From assembly GCF_000264905.1 (NCBI RefSeq), contig NW_006763133.1, forward strand, positions 967,925 to 1,031,924: DNA of 64,000 nucleotides. Direction: 5' to 3'. The notes under the pieces were generated by a model. The model searched no databases, was not told the DNA's origin, and saw only the letters and a list, made by a program, of their open reading frames with translations. The stretch is from Stereum hirsutum FP-91666 SS1. Taxonomy: Eukaryota > Basidiomycota > Agaricomycetes > Russulales > Stereaceae. Below are positions 22,019 through 32,583 of the stretch, piece after piece. Position 1 is the stretch's first letter. Each line of letters starts with the position of its first letter. The position numbers and the translations under genes are program-made.

Positions 22019-23800
22019 ATGGATTATAGTAACTGTGCGGAGAACTTTACGAGCACGAATGGAAGTTGCCAAGTCTTCTTGGAAATCATACGTGGAATTT
22101 CCGCAAGCCAGGTAGAAAACCTCCTTCGAAGTTCCATCCTTTTATCCATAGAAACCGGACTCTATAGTAAGTTTGAGGTCTGTCTGTTCCGGGGAAAGGT
22201 TAGACTGACATTTATCGTGATTAGCCTTGTCCGTGTCCTTGTTTGCAACGTCGACGTACATACTATGGCGAGTGGAATTGTGGATTCACGCCAAACCATG
22301 ATTGATATCAAATATGTCCGACGTTTTAGTTCCAAGGGGATACTCTTAAAAGCTAACCTGGCTATGTGGCTCGCAACCCTTGTGATGTTTATAGGGTCGA
22401 CGGCACACTACAGCGTTAATTGGGTGCAGACGCTGAATGTCAATGCTGTCCAACAGTCGGGTGTCGACGCTGAATGGGACCTTTTTTACGACAACCAATC
22501 GGATCTGGCATCATTTCCTCCAGAAGACCTGGGCCTCACCCCCGCATTGCAGTACCTGCCTATCATCAATGTAAGTCCTTTATGCCGGGTCACGGTCTGG
22601 CGGAGGCTTCAAGGTTACCTACATCATGCCTTTGTGCGTAGTATCTATTGAGCGACGTGATTGTATTTTGGAGGGCGTGGATACTATGGAATCGTAATCA
22701 GTGTATTGCGATTCTGGCTGGCATATTGATTACTGGGACCGCAGGTGAGTATAAATAGACTCTGTCCCGGTTACACTATCGAAATCAGGATGTTAACCAT
22801 CTGTCAGTAAGCGCCATTGTCAGTGCACAATCCATCCGGATGGAAGGGGACTTGGTAACGGACCATCCTCTGAGCCCAAGCTTCGATGGAGACATCTTTT
22901 TTCACGAGATGGTGGTCGGTCAATGGGTAGTATGGGCCATGTCGCTGGGAAGCAACATTTTGGCCACTGTTTTGATCGGGTTCAAGGCCTAGTTCGTGTT
23001 TCTTTTTTCAGATCTGTTGATACATCTGTCCCTCAGCTTAGCGTCACACAGTCAGCATAGAGCGTTCCTTGAAGCACACTTGAAGGGCGTAAATCGTAGG
23101 ATGAAGACGGAAGCAGTTCTTGTGCTGCTCGTCGAATCTGCCGCCCTCTACTGTGGTGTATGGGTGAGCACCCTGCCGTCGACTTGCCACCTCAGTGTGA
23201 GCTCACTATTTTGGATGCACAAGATCTTGTACATCGTCAGTCAATTGTCGGTCAACGAAGAGCAGATCGTCATAGATTCAGAAACGCTGTCGTTCGCTAC
23301 GATTACGTTCAATGAAGTTATGCCATCAGTACTGGCTCAGATGGCGGTACGGACTAAAACATTATTGCCTTTTATTCTTTGGAGGCACATTCTCATGCAA
23401 CTTCACTTACCTTTTGTGTTCGACATAGGCCCTATATCCGACGGCAGTCATCGTGCTTGTTACCCTGCAAAAGACCACCTGGGATATGACTAGAGCCGTT
23501 CAAGGACCTCATAATCCGTCGACGATGGATCTCCCGATGCGTGGCGTTACGGTGCCATCGCGTTCTCCTGCCTTGTCACAAAACTTCGGAATGGAAAATT
23601 CCAGCCGCTCCGTGCAACACTCTGTCATTCAAATCGGGTTCGAGCGCTCTGTGATAATCGACGAGCCTACTGATGAGACGGGTATATTAAACGAGGGGAA
23701 GGACAGAAGGTCCTCAACTGGTCTTCATGACCCCGTGGACATTGAGGTCGGAGCGGGAAAAGGTTATGATGAAGATAGCGTTGGCGCGGATATGGTGTGA
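22019..23800 (+). CDS. Seven-helix-type integral membrane protein, expanded mushroom family (copy B)
   Basis: Eight exons (22019-22166, 22225-22267, 22330-22570, 22642-22744, 22808-22991, 23052-23163, 23224-23346, 23429-23800) join to 441 codons, with every intron at the same place as in copy A. Long stretches match A (SVSLFATSTYIL, NLAMWLATLVMFIGSTAHY, ALQYLPIIN, GQWVVWAMSLGSNILAT, LYPTAVIVLVTLQKTTWDM). It differs by insertions in the exposed loop after helix 3, before LQYLP, and in the penultimate exon, and by a C-terminal tail about 40 residues longer and acidic. Intron 2 (22268-22329) starts with GC instead of GT. The frame is intact throughout, so the gene is probably functional despite the pseudogene beside it. 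Confidence 0.8.
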
Positions 23801-24236
23801 TGAGGTGTAGTCCGGGGGATCTAGAAAGATCCTTCAAGTTGGGCAAGGCTATATGGTTTGAGAGTTCTTGGAGAGACGATAGCTATAATAACAGAAGTGG
23901 TCCTTGTGGTGTTTCAAAGGCATCATAAGTAGTTGTTACTTTACACGGGGTCGTTTGTTTCGCGCTTCTTATTTGCTTTGCTTTCTTGACCTGGGTACTT
24001 AGTTTGTAGTGCTTACGACCTTGTTCTTACATATTTATGTATCGCGTCTATGGTCCTCACCGGCCGCGCTGATTCGAGCAGTTGAACCGGCTGCCGTTTT
24101 GTGACGTCCCAGTTCCGTTCTCTGTCATAGAAGATATATTCTGCAGTCGTGCTATCTGTGCTGGGGCAAAGTGCGGCAGTTGACAATTTCTCGAGGTGAC
24201 GTTGTTATGGTCTTGTTTCTACACGCAACGCAGGGG
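23801..24236. other. Intergenic region with possible remnant of a third duplicated unit
   Basis: No gene is supported. A segment at about 24060-24120 (CCGGCCGCGCTGATTCGAGCA) resembles 17550-17578 upstream of copy A (CGACGGCGCTGATTTGAGCA). This is consistent with a third, largely deleted unit. Confidence 0.35.
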
Positions 24237-24548
24237 TCATTTTGGACCACCACCACTGTTATCGTACTTATTGCGCTTCCGAAGACAACCTAATATTTGA
24301 CGGCATCCGCACAAAGGCCTACAAGATTTGTGGACTTTGAGGCCATCGCAAACGGTACCCAAGCACTCCTAAGAGTACAGCCCAATGACGGAACAGAGCT
24401 TTCGATTGAGGCAGATGCTGCTCTGTTCTGCGTGGATCTCCGAAACTATGTGGTCTCGAGAAATGCATTGCGGGTAGGGGCATATGTGATAGAGACAAGC
24501 GATTGCGTGGTGTACGCACATCTGGAATTCAGCAATCTTAGAGTATAA
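24237..24548 (+). pseudogene. Remnant of the 3' end of a third membrane-protein copy
   Basis: Starting near 24254 the sequence matches the last exon of copies A and B: a (T)xVIVLIALPKTT-like reading against TAIIVLVALQKTT, then ACGGCATCCGCACAAAGGCCTACAAGA against the ACAGCGTCCACTCGGATGACACCTACAAGA of copy A. A stop codon (TAA at about 24291) interrupts the frame where the parents read TGG. The frame then remains open to 24548 with a diverged tail. The upstream exons are absent, so it is a fragment. Confidence 0.6.
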
Positions 24549-24672
24549 GTTAAGTCAGGGTCGTTGGATTGGCTGTCCGGTCACGATGGACTGTATCATT
24601 GCTTGCTGCTGCTTCCATTCCTTGCATGCTGGAAGGAGATACGGCACGAGAGAAATATCAACGTTTTTTTCG

Positions 24673-26075
24673 TTACACCCACGAGAAGATGCTGAAGTAC
24701 TTACAAGTCTTATGCCCAGGCCAATGTTTCCTCTGGCATGGAGTCCCGCAATACCAAGTCTAGCGCAAGAGGTCAATCTGTGATTCACTACGAGAACCAT
24801 TCCGCGGACGAAGAGAAAAGTATACGTACCATCTTGCATGCCGCGCAACGTTTGAACTCATTGGGCAGGGTCTCTACAATGGTACAATCGGGAGCACAGC
24901 ATTCTCGTAGGATAAGCTTGACGGCCTCCTCGTCGCTGTTCGCCCAGTTCCACACATCTGACTTCATCCACAGGTTCTGCACAAGCCATAGATAGTCGTG
25001 AGCAGAATCGGTTCCGTTCATCGTTCGCGCGCCACTGTTCGGAGTCTCTATAATTCGGACGTATCACCGCGTCAGCTTTGGCAAAGACAAATGAAGTGGA
25101 CGAGAAAAACAAACGACGCACTCGGTTGGGGTATCTTCGCCAGTATCCGGATCAAAATCGTTTTGTTCGATTTTGCAGCTATACGCAGATATTGCCTCGC
25201 TAGCAGACAATCCCCATACAACTTGAAAGCAGAAAGAGCCGCCGAGTAGCTCATAGCGTCCGAAGGCCACCTAGACAGCTTCGAGATTGAGTCTTCGGAC
25301 AAGGGTTCAGAAAAAGGGGCCTTAAAATCGCAGCCGCCCAGAGGGGGCGGACTTCCGTCTCCCGAAGAGCTCTCGAGCCAGACCTGCGAGAAGTACAAAG
25401 CATCCGCATGTCGACCTGTTCGTAGAAGAAGGGAGCCGAGCCAGTCGCGCCGACCGATGTTATCAGTCGGGCAAAGGCGAAGCATCTCTACGATTACATC
25501 GCTGTAGAACAAGTTTGAGTTGTTCAGCACGGATAAACGAGTGCAGTAAGAAACTGACATGGCTTTGTCCAGCTGCTTGTCCTCGAGATAGGTTTCGACC
25601 AATGCATCTAAGAGGCGCATATATGGACGTGTTTGAATCAGCCCCCAAAAGTGGCCGACGTTATCGTCCTGGAAGCATGTAGGGCCCAAACTGCGCTTCA
25701 GCGCTTCTCGCCCTGGGTGATAAAGAAGAGGGTAGAAGAGTAATCAGATGCCATGCAATAATTTTTCTGAGCAGCAATGACCTGTCTGCTCGCCGGCTAG
25801 AAGAATTTCGATGGCCTTTTTCTTTGGCATCAGGGATGCGGCTCGGGAACAGGCATCAAGGTTGTTCGGGTCGTTCATGGCTCTGTGTAAATACGGGAGT
25901 GCGCGCTCGGTTTGACCCTGGTAAATCAACTCTTCGGCCATTTCCAAGCTTTGAAATCACTTATCAGTTGCGATAGGGCGCTACCATGCATGCCTTACAC
26001 TTACGCTTCATTTGACTCTCGAGACACCGCTCCACCACCTATCTCGGCAAATCGCGTCAAATTTCTATAGTGCAT
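24673..26075 (-). CDS. MYND-type zinc-finger protein with helical-repeat N-terminal region
   Basis: Six exons (26075-26005, 25948-25782, 25712-25559, 25501-25122, 25047-24830, 24759-24673) join to 358 codons. The front part is alpha-helical and repeat-like (LEMAEELIYQGQ, ERALPYLHRAM), with the family stretch GREALKRSLGPTCFQDDNVG and GHFWGLIQTRPYMRLLDAL, then DNIGRRDWLGSLLLRTGRHA and SYSAALSAFKLYGD. The C-terminus is a complete MYND finger: CAPDC, RCAAC, WYCGTPCQ and HWPGHKTC. It is spread over two exons and closes 11 residues before the stop. MYND fingers usually bind proline-rich partners. This family is common in mushrooms and has no assigned role. The ATG at 26075 was chosen; further in-frame ATGs lie upstream to about 26141. 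Confidence 0.8.
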
Positions 26076-26634
26076 ATATCTGCAGCGACGAATGACGATC
26101 TCACCTATCCCCATGAAGGACTCTACACCCATTCGTCTGTGCATTGTGTAATGCGTGGAACTCTAGTAATTTGCGATAGTTTAGAAGAATGGGAAGAGGA
26201 AAGAGTGGGAGCACTACTGACAGTCCCTGCTGGTGGTGGTAAATGTACGTCGTCGTACGAGACGCGAAATGTGGGTTGATTACGTCAGTAGATCTCACGA
26301 GAACTCAAAGACCAATTACGTTTGTACACTGACTACTGCCTAATCGGGATTCTTTTGTTCCCTTTTTGTCTTTGTGTCTCCGTGTCAATTTTCGTCTGAC
26401 CTGGAGAAATCGTTGAGTGTAGGTCATGACGAAGAAGCGGCTTGGTGCACGAGGCGATCGAAAAGTGATATTCCGACATGTGACAGACGTCCTGGCTTCA
26501 AGAAGTAGCCGAGATGTACAGGTCGCTGAAGTTCCTTCCCAAGCAGGCTTCCTTGTAAGTTATGATTAACAGATGCGCCATCAATGCCAGATGGAAAAAT
26601 AATGCGAATGTGAGGGTTGGTGGTGGATGTGATT
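26076..26634. other. Intergenic region between the MYND gene and MTG2
   Basis: It holds the MYND gene promoter and the MTG2 3' UTR, both on the minus strand. Open frames are short and featureless. No gene was seen. Confidence 0.4.
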
Positions 26635-28487
26635 TTACATGCTCGACAGGACCAGCGGCTCCTGTATCTGTCCCGCCCGAGCCTCTTCAACATACTCCTC
26701 CATCAGCTTCACAACTCTCCTCAAATTCTGGCTATACTTGCCCGAAATCGCCACAACATCCAGAGCCCGCCCATTTGCCGTCGTCATCTCCCTCTGAACG
26801 AATTCCTCCAACTGTTGCAGCTTCTGTCTCGCTGCCTCCACCTCTTCTGGATCACCGTCATAAGCGAGTAGATCCGCTTTGTTCGCGATGACCATACGAG
26901 CTTGGTCGCTCATCCCAGGCTTGTAAGTCTCCAGTTCATCACGCAAGATGGCGGCCTGATTCCATGGGTCCGGAGCTGAGAAGTCGACGACATAGACGAG
27001 GGCAAGGGAACGTTCCATGGAGCGAAGGAAGGAATGGCCGAGACCAACGTTATCCGATGCACCAGACAGAAGACCAGGGTTGTCGGCGATGGTGAAGCGG
27101 AAGCGTTCAACTATGTCGTCCTCGTCCTCGTGTTGATGTCGTCCTTGGTTCCGCGTCGGCGCATCTGCGTATGCTCCGCTCTCCATCATTTCTCGTTCCC
27201 GTTGTTCCTCGGCCCAAGTCTCGTCGTGCACCATCTCCTGTGAGCTTCCGCCCATCAGAGTCCCATCTTCTGCTACCCTGACGACACCGACGACGGGATT
27301 GAGCGTCGTGAACGCGTAGCTCGCCACCTCGGACTTCGCCCTCCCACCAGTCAATGCCCTCAACAAGGTGCTCTTCCCCGCATTCGGCATACCCACCAAC
27401 CCCACGTCCGCCAGGAGCTTCAACTCGAGGGACAGTGTTACCCTCTCGCCCTCGTAGCCCCTCGTAGCCCATTTTGGTGACCGATTATCCTGCCTCATGA
27501 AATGCGGATTGCCGTACCCGCCCAAACCACCTGAAGCGATTAAGAACCCTCTGTCATCATACCTTCCTGTCCCTAACGGCGCATCCACCGGCCTCTCCGT
27601 CTGAACCATCCTGTCCAGATCCAACGAGATTGGATTAGCCTCTCTCACCCTCCTCGCGATTCTCATCTCTCTCTCCGCCATCTTCAAATCATATTCGGCG
27701 GTCTTGAAATCGTCCCTCTCGCTATTATCACCCTCAAACTCAGGATAATGCACCCATCTCGTCTCCCTCCACTTCCGTTTTCTCTCCTCCATATCCATCC
27801 CTTCGTAACTCTCCTCTTCGGCTTCCCACTCGTTCTTCGCGCGTCGTGGGTCTGAACCCGTCAGTTCGCGAACGACAGTGCCGAGGGGTACTTTGATGAC
27901 GAGAGGTGCGCCTTGTCGACCGTTTTGAAATGAGCCTTGGCCTGAAGCGCCAGCGTTGCCACGGATACGTTTGGGGACGGAGGAGAGGGTAGTTAAGTGT
28001 GGTGTGGGGCAGATGTAGACATCACCGCCTCGACCGCCGTTTCCGCCTGAAGGAGGCCCGTAGGGAACGAACTTTTCGCGATGGAAAGCTACGCAGCCAT
28101 CTCCTCCGGTACCTACAAGCATGAGAGTATAGAATTGAGTTTTCGTGGAAGGTGCGAGGATTGCAAGAACGCACCAGCACGAACATTTACAATGAGATGG
28201 TCAAGGAAGGATTGTCCCTAATGTAAAGGCGTGATTTGAGATGAGTCTAAAGAGGATAAGATCCGTAGCACACGTACACCCTGTCTTCTCTTCCAATCAG
28301 CCTTCCGTTTGCGAAAATATGCCTCCTTCTCCGCTTGCTCGTCAGTCTCAATATGGGTCGATTGTGGGTCCTCTGAAGAATTGCTGACGCGTTGGAGGGA
28401 GATATACCTCCTACAGGAGCGTTGTTTCGCCGGTCCAGAGGAGAAGGACGGTCGGAGGAGTTGGGCAAAGGATGTTGGGCGCGTCAT
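26635..28487 (-). CDS. MTG2: Mitochondrial Obg-family GTPase
   Basis: GTPase needed for assembly of the large mitochondrial ribosomal subunit. Exons 28487-28278, 28217-28175 and 28112-26635 join to 576 codons. The N-terminus (MTRPTSFAQLLRPSFSS) is a mitochondrial presequence. The Obg fold follows with its glycine-rich signature (GGDGCVAFHREKF, GPPSGGNGGRGGDVY, GNAGASGQG, LGTVVRE). The G domain has G1 GMPNAGKST, the switch region ASYAFTTLNPVVG, G3 DNPGLLSGA and G4 NKAD. Two charged insertions are seen: one inside the Obg fold (after VRELTGSDPRRAKNEWEAEE) and one before G3 that is rich in Glu/Arg (GGSSQEMVHDETWAEE onward). The 43-bp middle exon codes GQSFLDHLIVNVRA, which fits the start of the Obg domain. 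Confidence 0.95.
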
Positions 28488-29179
28488 GACGCGCTTTTCT
28501 CCCGACTTCTCGACTATGGTGGCCCAGTCAAAGGCTGAGACGGTTGCACAATGGTAGATGGGCTAGCTGAGGTGTGCAACGAGGATTAGTCTTCAGAGGA
28601 CACTTGTCGCAAAAAAAAGCCAATGTTGGTATTTTAACATACTCCAAAGTAGTTCGTCACCCTCTTTGCAGGGTTTGTAGGTAGCGACGATGGACACTTG
28701 GTGGATACCACTGGCGAAGAGAAGGAGTACGGTCTGGAGGGCCACACGAACGAACAAAACGCAGAACGAGTGGCACCAACCCTAACCATAGCTCAAGGCA
28801 GGGCTGATTATTTCCTCTTGATGTGCATCCCGCTGGATCAAGTCCCCAAAAACTTTTCCCAAAGATGTTGCAGTCTGCACTCATGTCATATTTCCCAGAA
28901 ATATCAGAACCATTTCTCTAAAAACTTCCAACGGCTTTCGGTTGCCTCGTACACGCTCACTCATCGCTGCCCCTCATCTTCGCCGGTACTGACGAGAAGT
29001 AGGTCTGAATACGACTCTGTTTCTCGCAGTGCATCGTTCTTTGCGAATGATATATCTCTTCGTTATGTCCTGCTACTTGTAGAAATTGCCCGTAAATTAG
29101 TGATAGCAATTGTCTAGGGCTCGATGATGTACACGGGAGACGGTGTTTAGTAGCCTGAGGTCCTGATAATTGTAGGAAA
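28488..29179. other. Intergenic region between MTG2 and the LARP7-like gene
   Basis: About 690 bp with no supported gene. A plus frame at 28698-29117 has no features. It should contain the MTG2 promoter and the 3' end of the next gene. Confidence 0.4.
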
Positions 29180-31022
29180 TCACTTGTTTCTTCTTCTTTT
29201 CCTCCCCCTTCCCTCATCCTTCGACATGTCTCTACCCACCATATTACCATCCATACCGCCCCTCGCCTCTGTGTCATCGTCACTCGAAAGTGCGATCGCT
29301 CTCATCACAGCCCCCCTCCGTACCTTCTCCGGTACTCTTTCCCAATACAACGCCTCTGGGCGACCCGTCACGAGTTCCATTATCAGCGGACGTCTTGTTG
29401 GCTTAGCATCTTCAGAAGAAGCCACATCAGAGAGCTTCGACTCTAGGGGGTCGTGTTGTATGTAAAGCCCGGACCCTGAAGAGGAGGTGAAGTGCGCGAC
29501 GAGAGTTTTCGCATGTGAAGGTGTGGCAAGGCGAAGGTGGCACTGTTAATACCAGGAGAAGATATCAAGTCAGCGGAAAGCGATAATTGAGACCAGGAAA
29601 TAGACAATAAGTCTGAGAGACGCACTGTATCAAGACCCTTGGTGAAATCGACGTAGTCGATTCCTTCGGTTGCGGCTTGCTTTCCTTCTGTTCCGTTAGT
29701 TGCGAATGCTGTACCAAAAAGCGTTTTGAGCGTAGTCTTGTTGGTTTCGGGATGGATATTGCGCACGAAAACAAGGCAACGGGGAGGGAAAGGCGAAGAG
29801 GGGGAGATTGTGGCGCTGCGTTCGAGTTCGTGTGGTGGTGGCGGAGGGCCCGTTGGCTTGGAAGTTTCGCGTCTAGCAGGCTGGTGTTCGTGATTAGAGG
29901 CTTGTTGATTCGATGTTGTAGCTTTGGGATGTGTAATACGAGACGATGACGGCCCTGGGACAGTAGGAGCGGTTTCTGCCTTGGACGCGATCTCTGCGAG
30001 TAGCTTGTCGCGATACGACACATACTCATCCTGCAGAGCATCCCAGCTGGCCTTCGTAAGCACTCGAAGCATGGAATCTGAAGCGTCCTTGACAACAGGA
30101 TCCGAAGAATCTGTCCGCGATGCAGTACGTTCACTCGCGCCTTCCCAGGGCCACTCACAAACAAGTTTGTCCACGGATTCGACCGTAGACAGAGTAATAA
30201 GAGCAAAGCCCTTGCATTTTTGAGAAGTGGCGCCGACTCTTTTCGAGTCGTCTTGATAATGCGGAGGGAAGTGTATGTGTTGGACCTCCTCATACTTGGC
30301 GTTAATGTTCGAGGGTCCGGAGTCGGACGACAGCAGAGACGCCACAAGACGTGTTATTCCGCCCATCGTCCGGGAGGAGAGCGGGATATTTTCCTGTAAG
30401 ATGTGAGTCCAAGTCAGCGAGCGGTACGAGTGCGAGATGAACCATATTCACGATATATATTGTTCTCTTTTGCCAGTGAGTCCGCGTGAATGTTCCATCT
30501 TTCATGTGTTGCACGACTTCTTGCCAGTCTTTCCTTCGAACCTCGTAGCCACCAGTATCAAGACGACCATGTCGTGCAGATCTGGAGGCTACACCAGCGA
30601 GGATCATCCGCACATCAAATCTGTCGTTAGCGTGCGTTCGGAGAGACTTGATAATGGTGGCTTCCGTGGGTAGAGGGTCGACGCCGGCAAAGGCTGTTGC
30701 CGCGTGCAACAGATTGTTCAGCACGATGTCTACAGTCAAGCAAGTTAGCTTTCAATAAGATACAAGAGGTTATGTTTAGCAACCAACATCCGTCATGATT
30801 CGGATCGCGAAGAGCTGGATCTGCTGCTAGCGCAAAGTCGGAAAGCGTTAGAGACAATAGAACTGCTGGCTCGTCATCAACGGGCGTTGAAACTTCTGCA
30901 TTTCTTTCTAGTATAGATGTGGAAGCAAAGGTGGATGGGCCTGTGACAGACGCTAGTGTTGTCGAGGCGGAAGTCTTGGGACGTTTCTTGAGCGAGTGAG
31001 GGACGAAAGACAACGACGACAT
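29180..31022 (-). CDS. LARP7/Pof8-family RNA-binding protein with C-terminal xRRM
   Basis: Exons 31022-30788, 30729-30452, 30393-29626 and 29542-29180 join to 547 codons. After a Ser/Thr-rich leader there is a shortened La-motif-like region (DPNHDGYIVLNNLL, IIKSLRTH, FDVRMIL). RRM1 starts at RTIYIENIPLSSRTMGGITR, has QHIHFPPHYQDD and ends with KGFALITLSTVESVDKLV. A linker rich in Ser/Pro/Gln follows. The second RRM begins CLVFVRNIHPETNKTTLKTL and carries the xRRM signature IDYVDFTKGLDTCHLRL, then GRPEALYWERVPEKVR. The C-terminus is basic (RGRKRRRNK). LARP7 proteins bind the 3' ends of specific RNAs; the fission yeast member Pof8 acts in telomerase and U6 RNA modification. Assignment rests on domain order and the YVDF-type motif. 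Confidence 0.75.
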
Positions 31023-31383
31023 GTGTTTCCGATGAGTTGGCGACGATGATGTTTGAGTTGTCGGAGACAGACACAGCCAGAGAACCGGTTTTCGGCGATG
31101 TTGGTGTGGCGTGGTGTCACTGTGGCTACCACCGGCTTCGACCGCGCCAACAAATGAGAGGACACCATTCTCATCTATGTTCCACCTTCATACCTAATGG
31201 GGACATTATAATCGATCCCAGGAAAGAAGATGCAAAAGTAGAACTATATATTACTAGAGCGGCAAAGGTACTATATATCCCAATCTGGAGTGCGGGCAGC
31301 ATCGTGCACAACAAAGCTTGTTAGGAAAATGGAACTGAAAGGTATGTACAAATAAATGTGGAACTTTGATACTTTCCAAAGAA
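31023..31383. other. Promoter region of the LARP7-like gene and 3' flank of the UCH gene
   Basis: About 360 bp with no supported gene; its right half is AT-rich (31200-31380). Confidence 0.4.
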
Positions 31384-32220
31384 TTACACTACTTTGGGTG
31401 TGAGCGCCATGAGATTGAAACGCAAATCTTTTTTCTCCATCGCCATGAACTTACGCACAACTCCTAACACTGCATCTTCCTCCATCATATCCTTACCCTC
31501 GGTCAACTGTATACCGAGATCGATCGGCCCCTTTTTATCACCATCCATCTCATAAAGCCGTCCATTCTTGTGCGAGCGTACGAAGGCGATGTAGTGGAAG
31601 TCGACTTCAGCATTCGCATCTTCGGGAACGGCGGACTGGCCTTGAAGCGCAGCAACTGTGTAAGCATCTTCGAGCTCGTCTGAGAATTCGAGACGCATAG
31701 CACGGATATCGGAGTCGCAAGGGATACACTCTTCGATAAGACGGGATAGGATAGAATCAGGTTCTATAAGAATATTTGAGTGATTAGCGAACAAAGGTCG
31801 GTGTCATATGATAGAGCGGCTCGTACCGATGTAATCGCGAGCAGGACCGTTCGAGATAGCATGAAGAATTCCATAGAGTCCACACGCATTGTGAATGGTC
31901 TGCTTGAACCAGATCACATCCTCGCCAGGGCCCATGCCTTCATAGGCTGAACGTGTAGCTTCTTCAGCTGCTTTATGTTTCTCGTAGATCTCCGAGGTCG
32001 GGAACACGAGGACCAAAGCAAGGACAGGACGCGTGACTATGGCCATCAGATCGGGGTCATCGATGGAGAAAACATCCTGAAACTCGAGCGAGGGTGCACC
32101 AAGGTTGCGAAGCAATTGGGTAAAGACTTCGGGGTTGGATTCCAGTGGGATGTAAGCCTTGATAGGAATTGGTGGCTCAAGGTATGGATCATATGTGTTC
32201 GCGGTATATTTTGAAGACAT
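31384..32220 (-). CDS. YUH1: Ubiquitin C-terminal hydrolase (peptidase C12, UCH-L3/Yuh1 type)
   Basis: Cysteine protease that removes small adducts from the C-terminus of ubiquitin or Nedd8/Rub1. Exons 32220-31827 and 31763-31384 join to 257 codons, close to the family length of about 230. The catalytic triad and oxyanion residue are all present in order: Gln and Cys in WFKQTIHNACGLYGILHA, His in DFHYIAFV and Asp in RLYEMDGDKKGPI. The N-terminus has AYIPLESNPEVFTQLLRNLG, typical of the fold. It is divergent from TIM54, 363 bp apart. The single intron is 63 bp. Confidence 0.93.
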
Positions 32221-32583
32221 GGTAATGGAAACTGTTTCGTGTCAGCAGCTGGCAATGCAGATAACACGAACAATAATGGTTTGGAGATGAACCAGTGGCG
32301 CGCGGGGTGATGACTGCTGGTATTTAGGTTGTGATCTGGACAAGTGAATGCGAAGGGTGATGTGACTGAGCGCAGCCGGATTTCTCTACTGATGTGGTGG
32401 AACGAAAGAGAGATGGGAGATAGCTGTGGCAGACAAAGGAAGGGCTTTTATAGTGGCGTGACACATTTTGGACACATTCCCACGCTTTGGCCTGTCCGTG
32501 TGGCACCGGAACGACGCGTGTTACGTCAGCAGATATGGAACCGGTCCCGCACGCGTCGACACCGAAACTTTCAGGAAACTGGC
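32221..32583. other. Divergent promoter region of the UCH gene and TIM54
   Basis: A 363-bp spacer between two start codons. An ACGCGT hexamer occurs at about 32550, close to TIM54. No gene was seen. Confidence 0.4.

Noticed and set aside
28698..29117. 139-codon plus-strand frame between MTG2 and the LARP7-like gene
   Set aside because: Featureless composition and no credible start context; probably intergenic.
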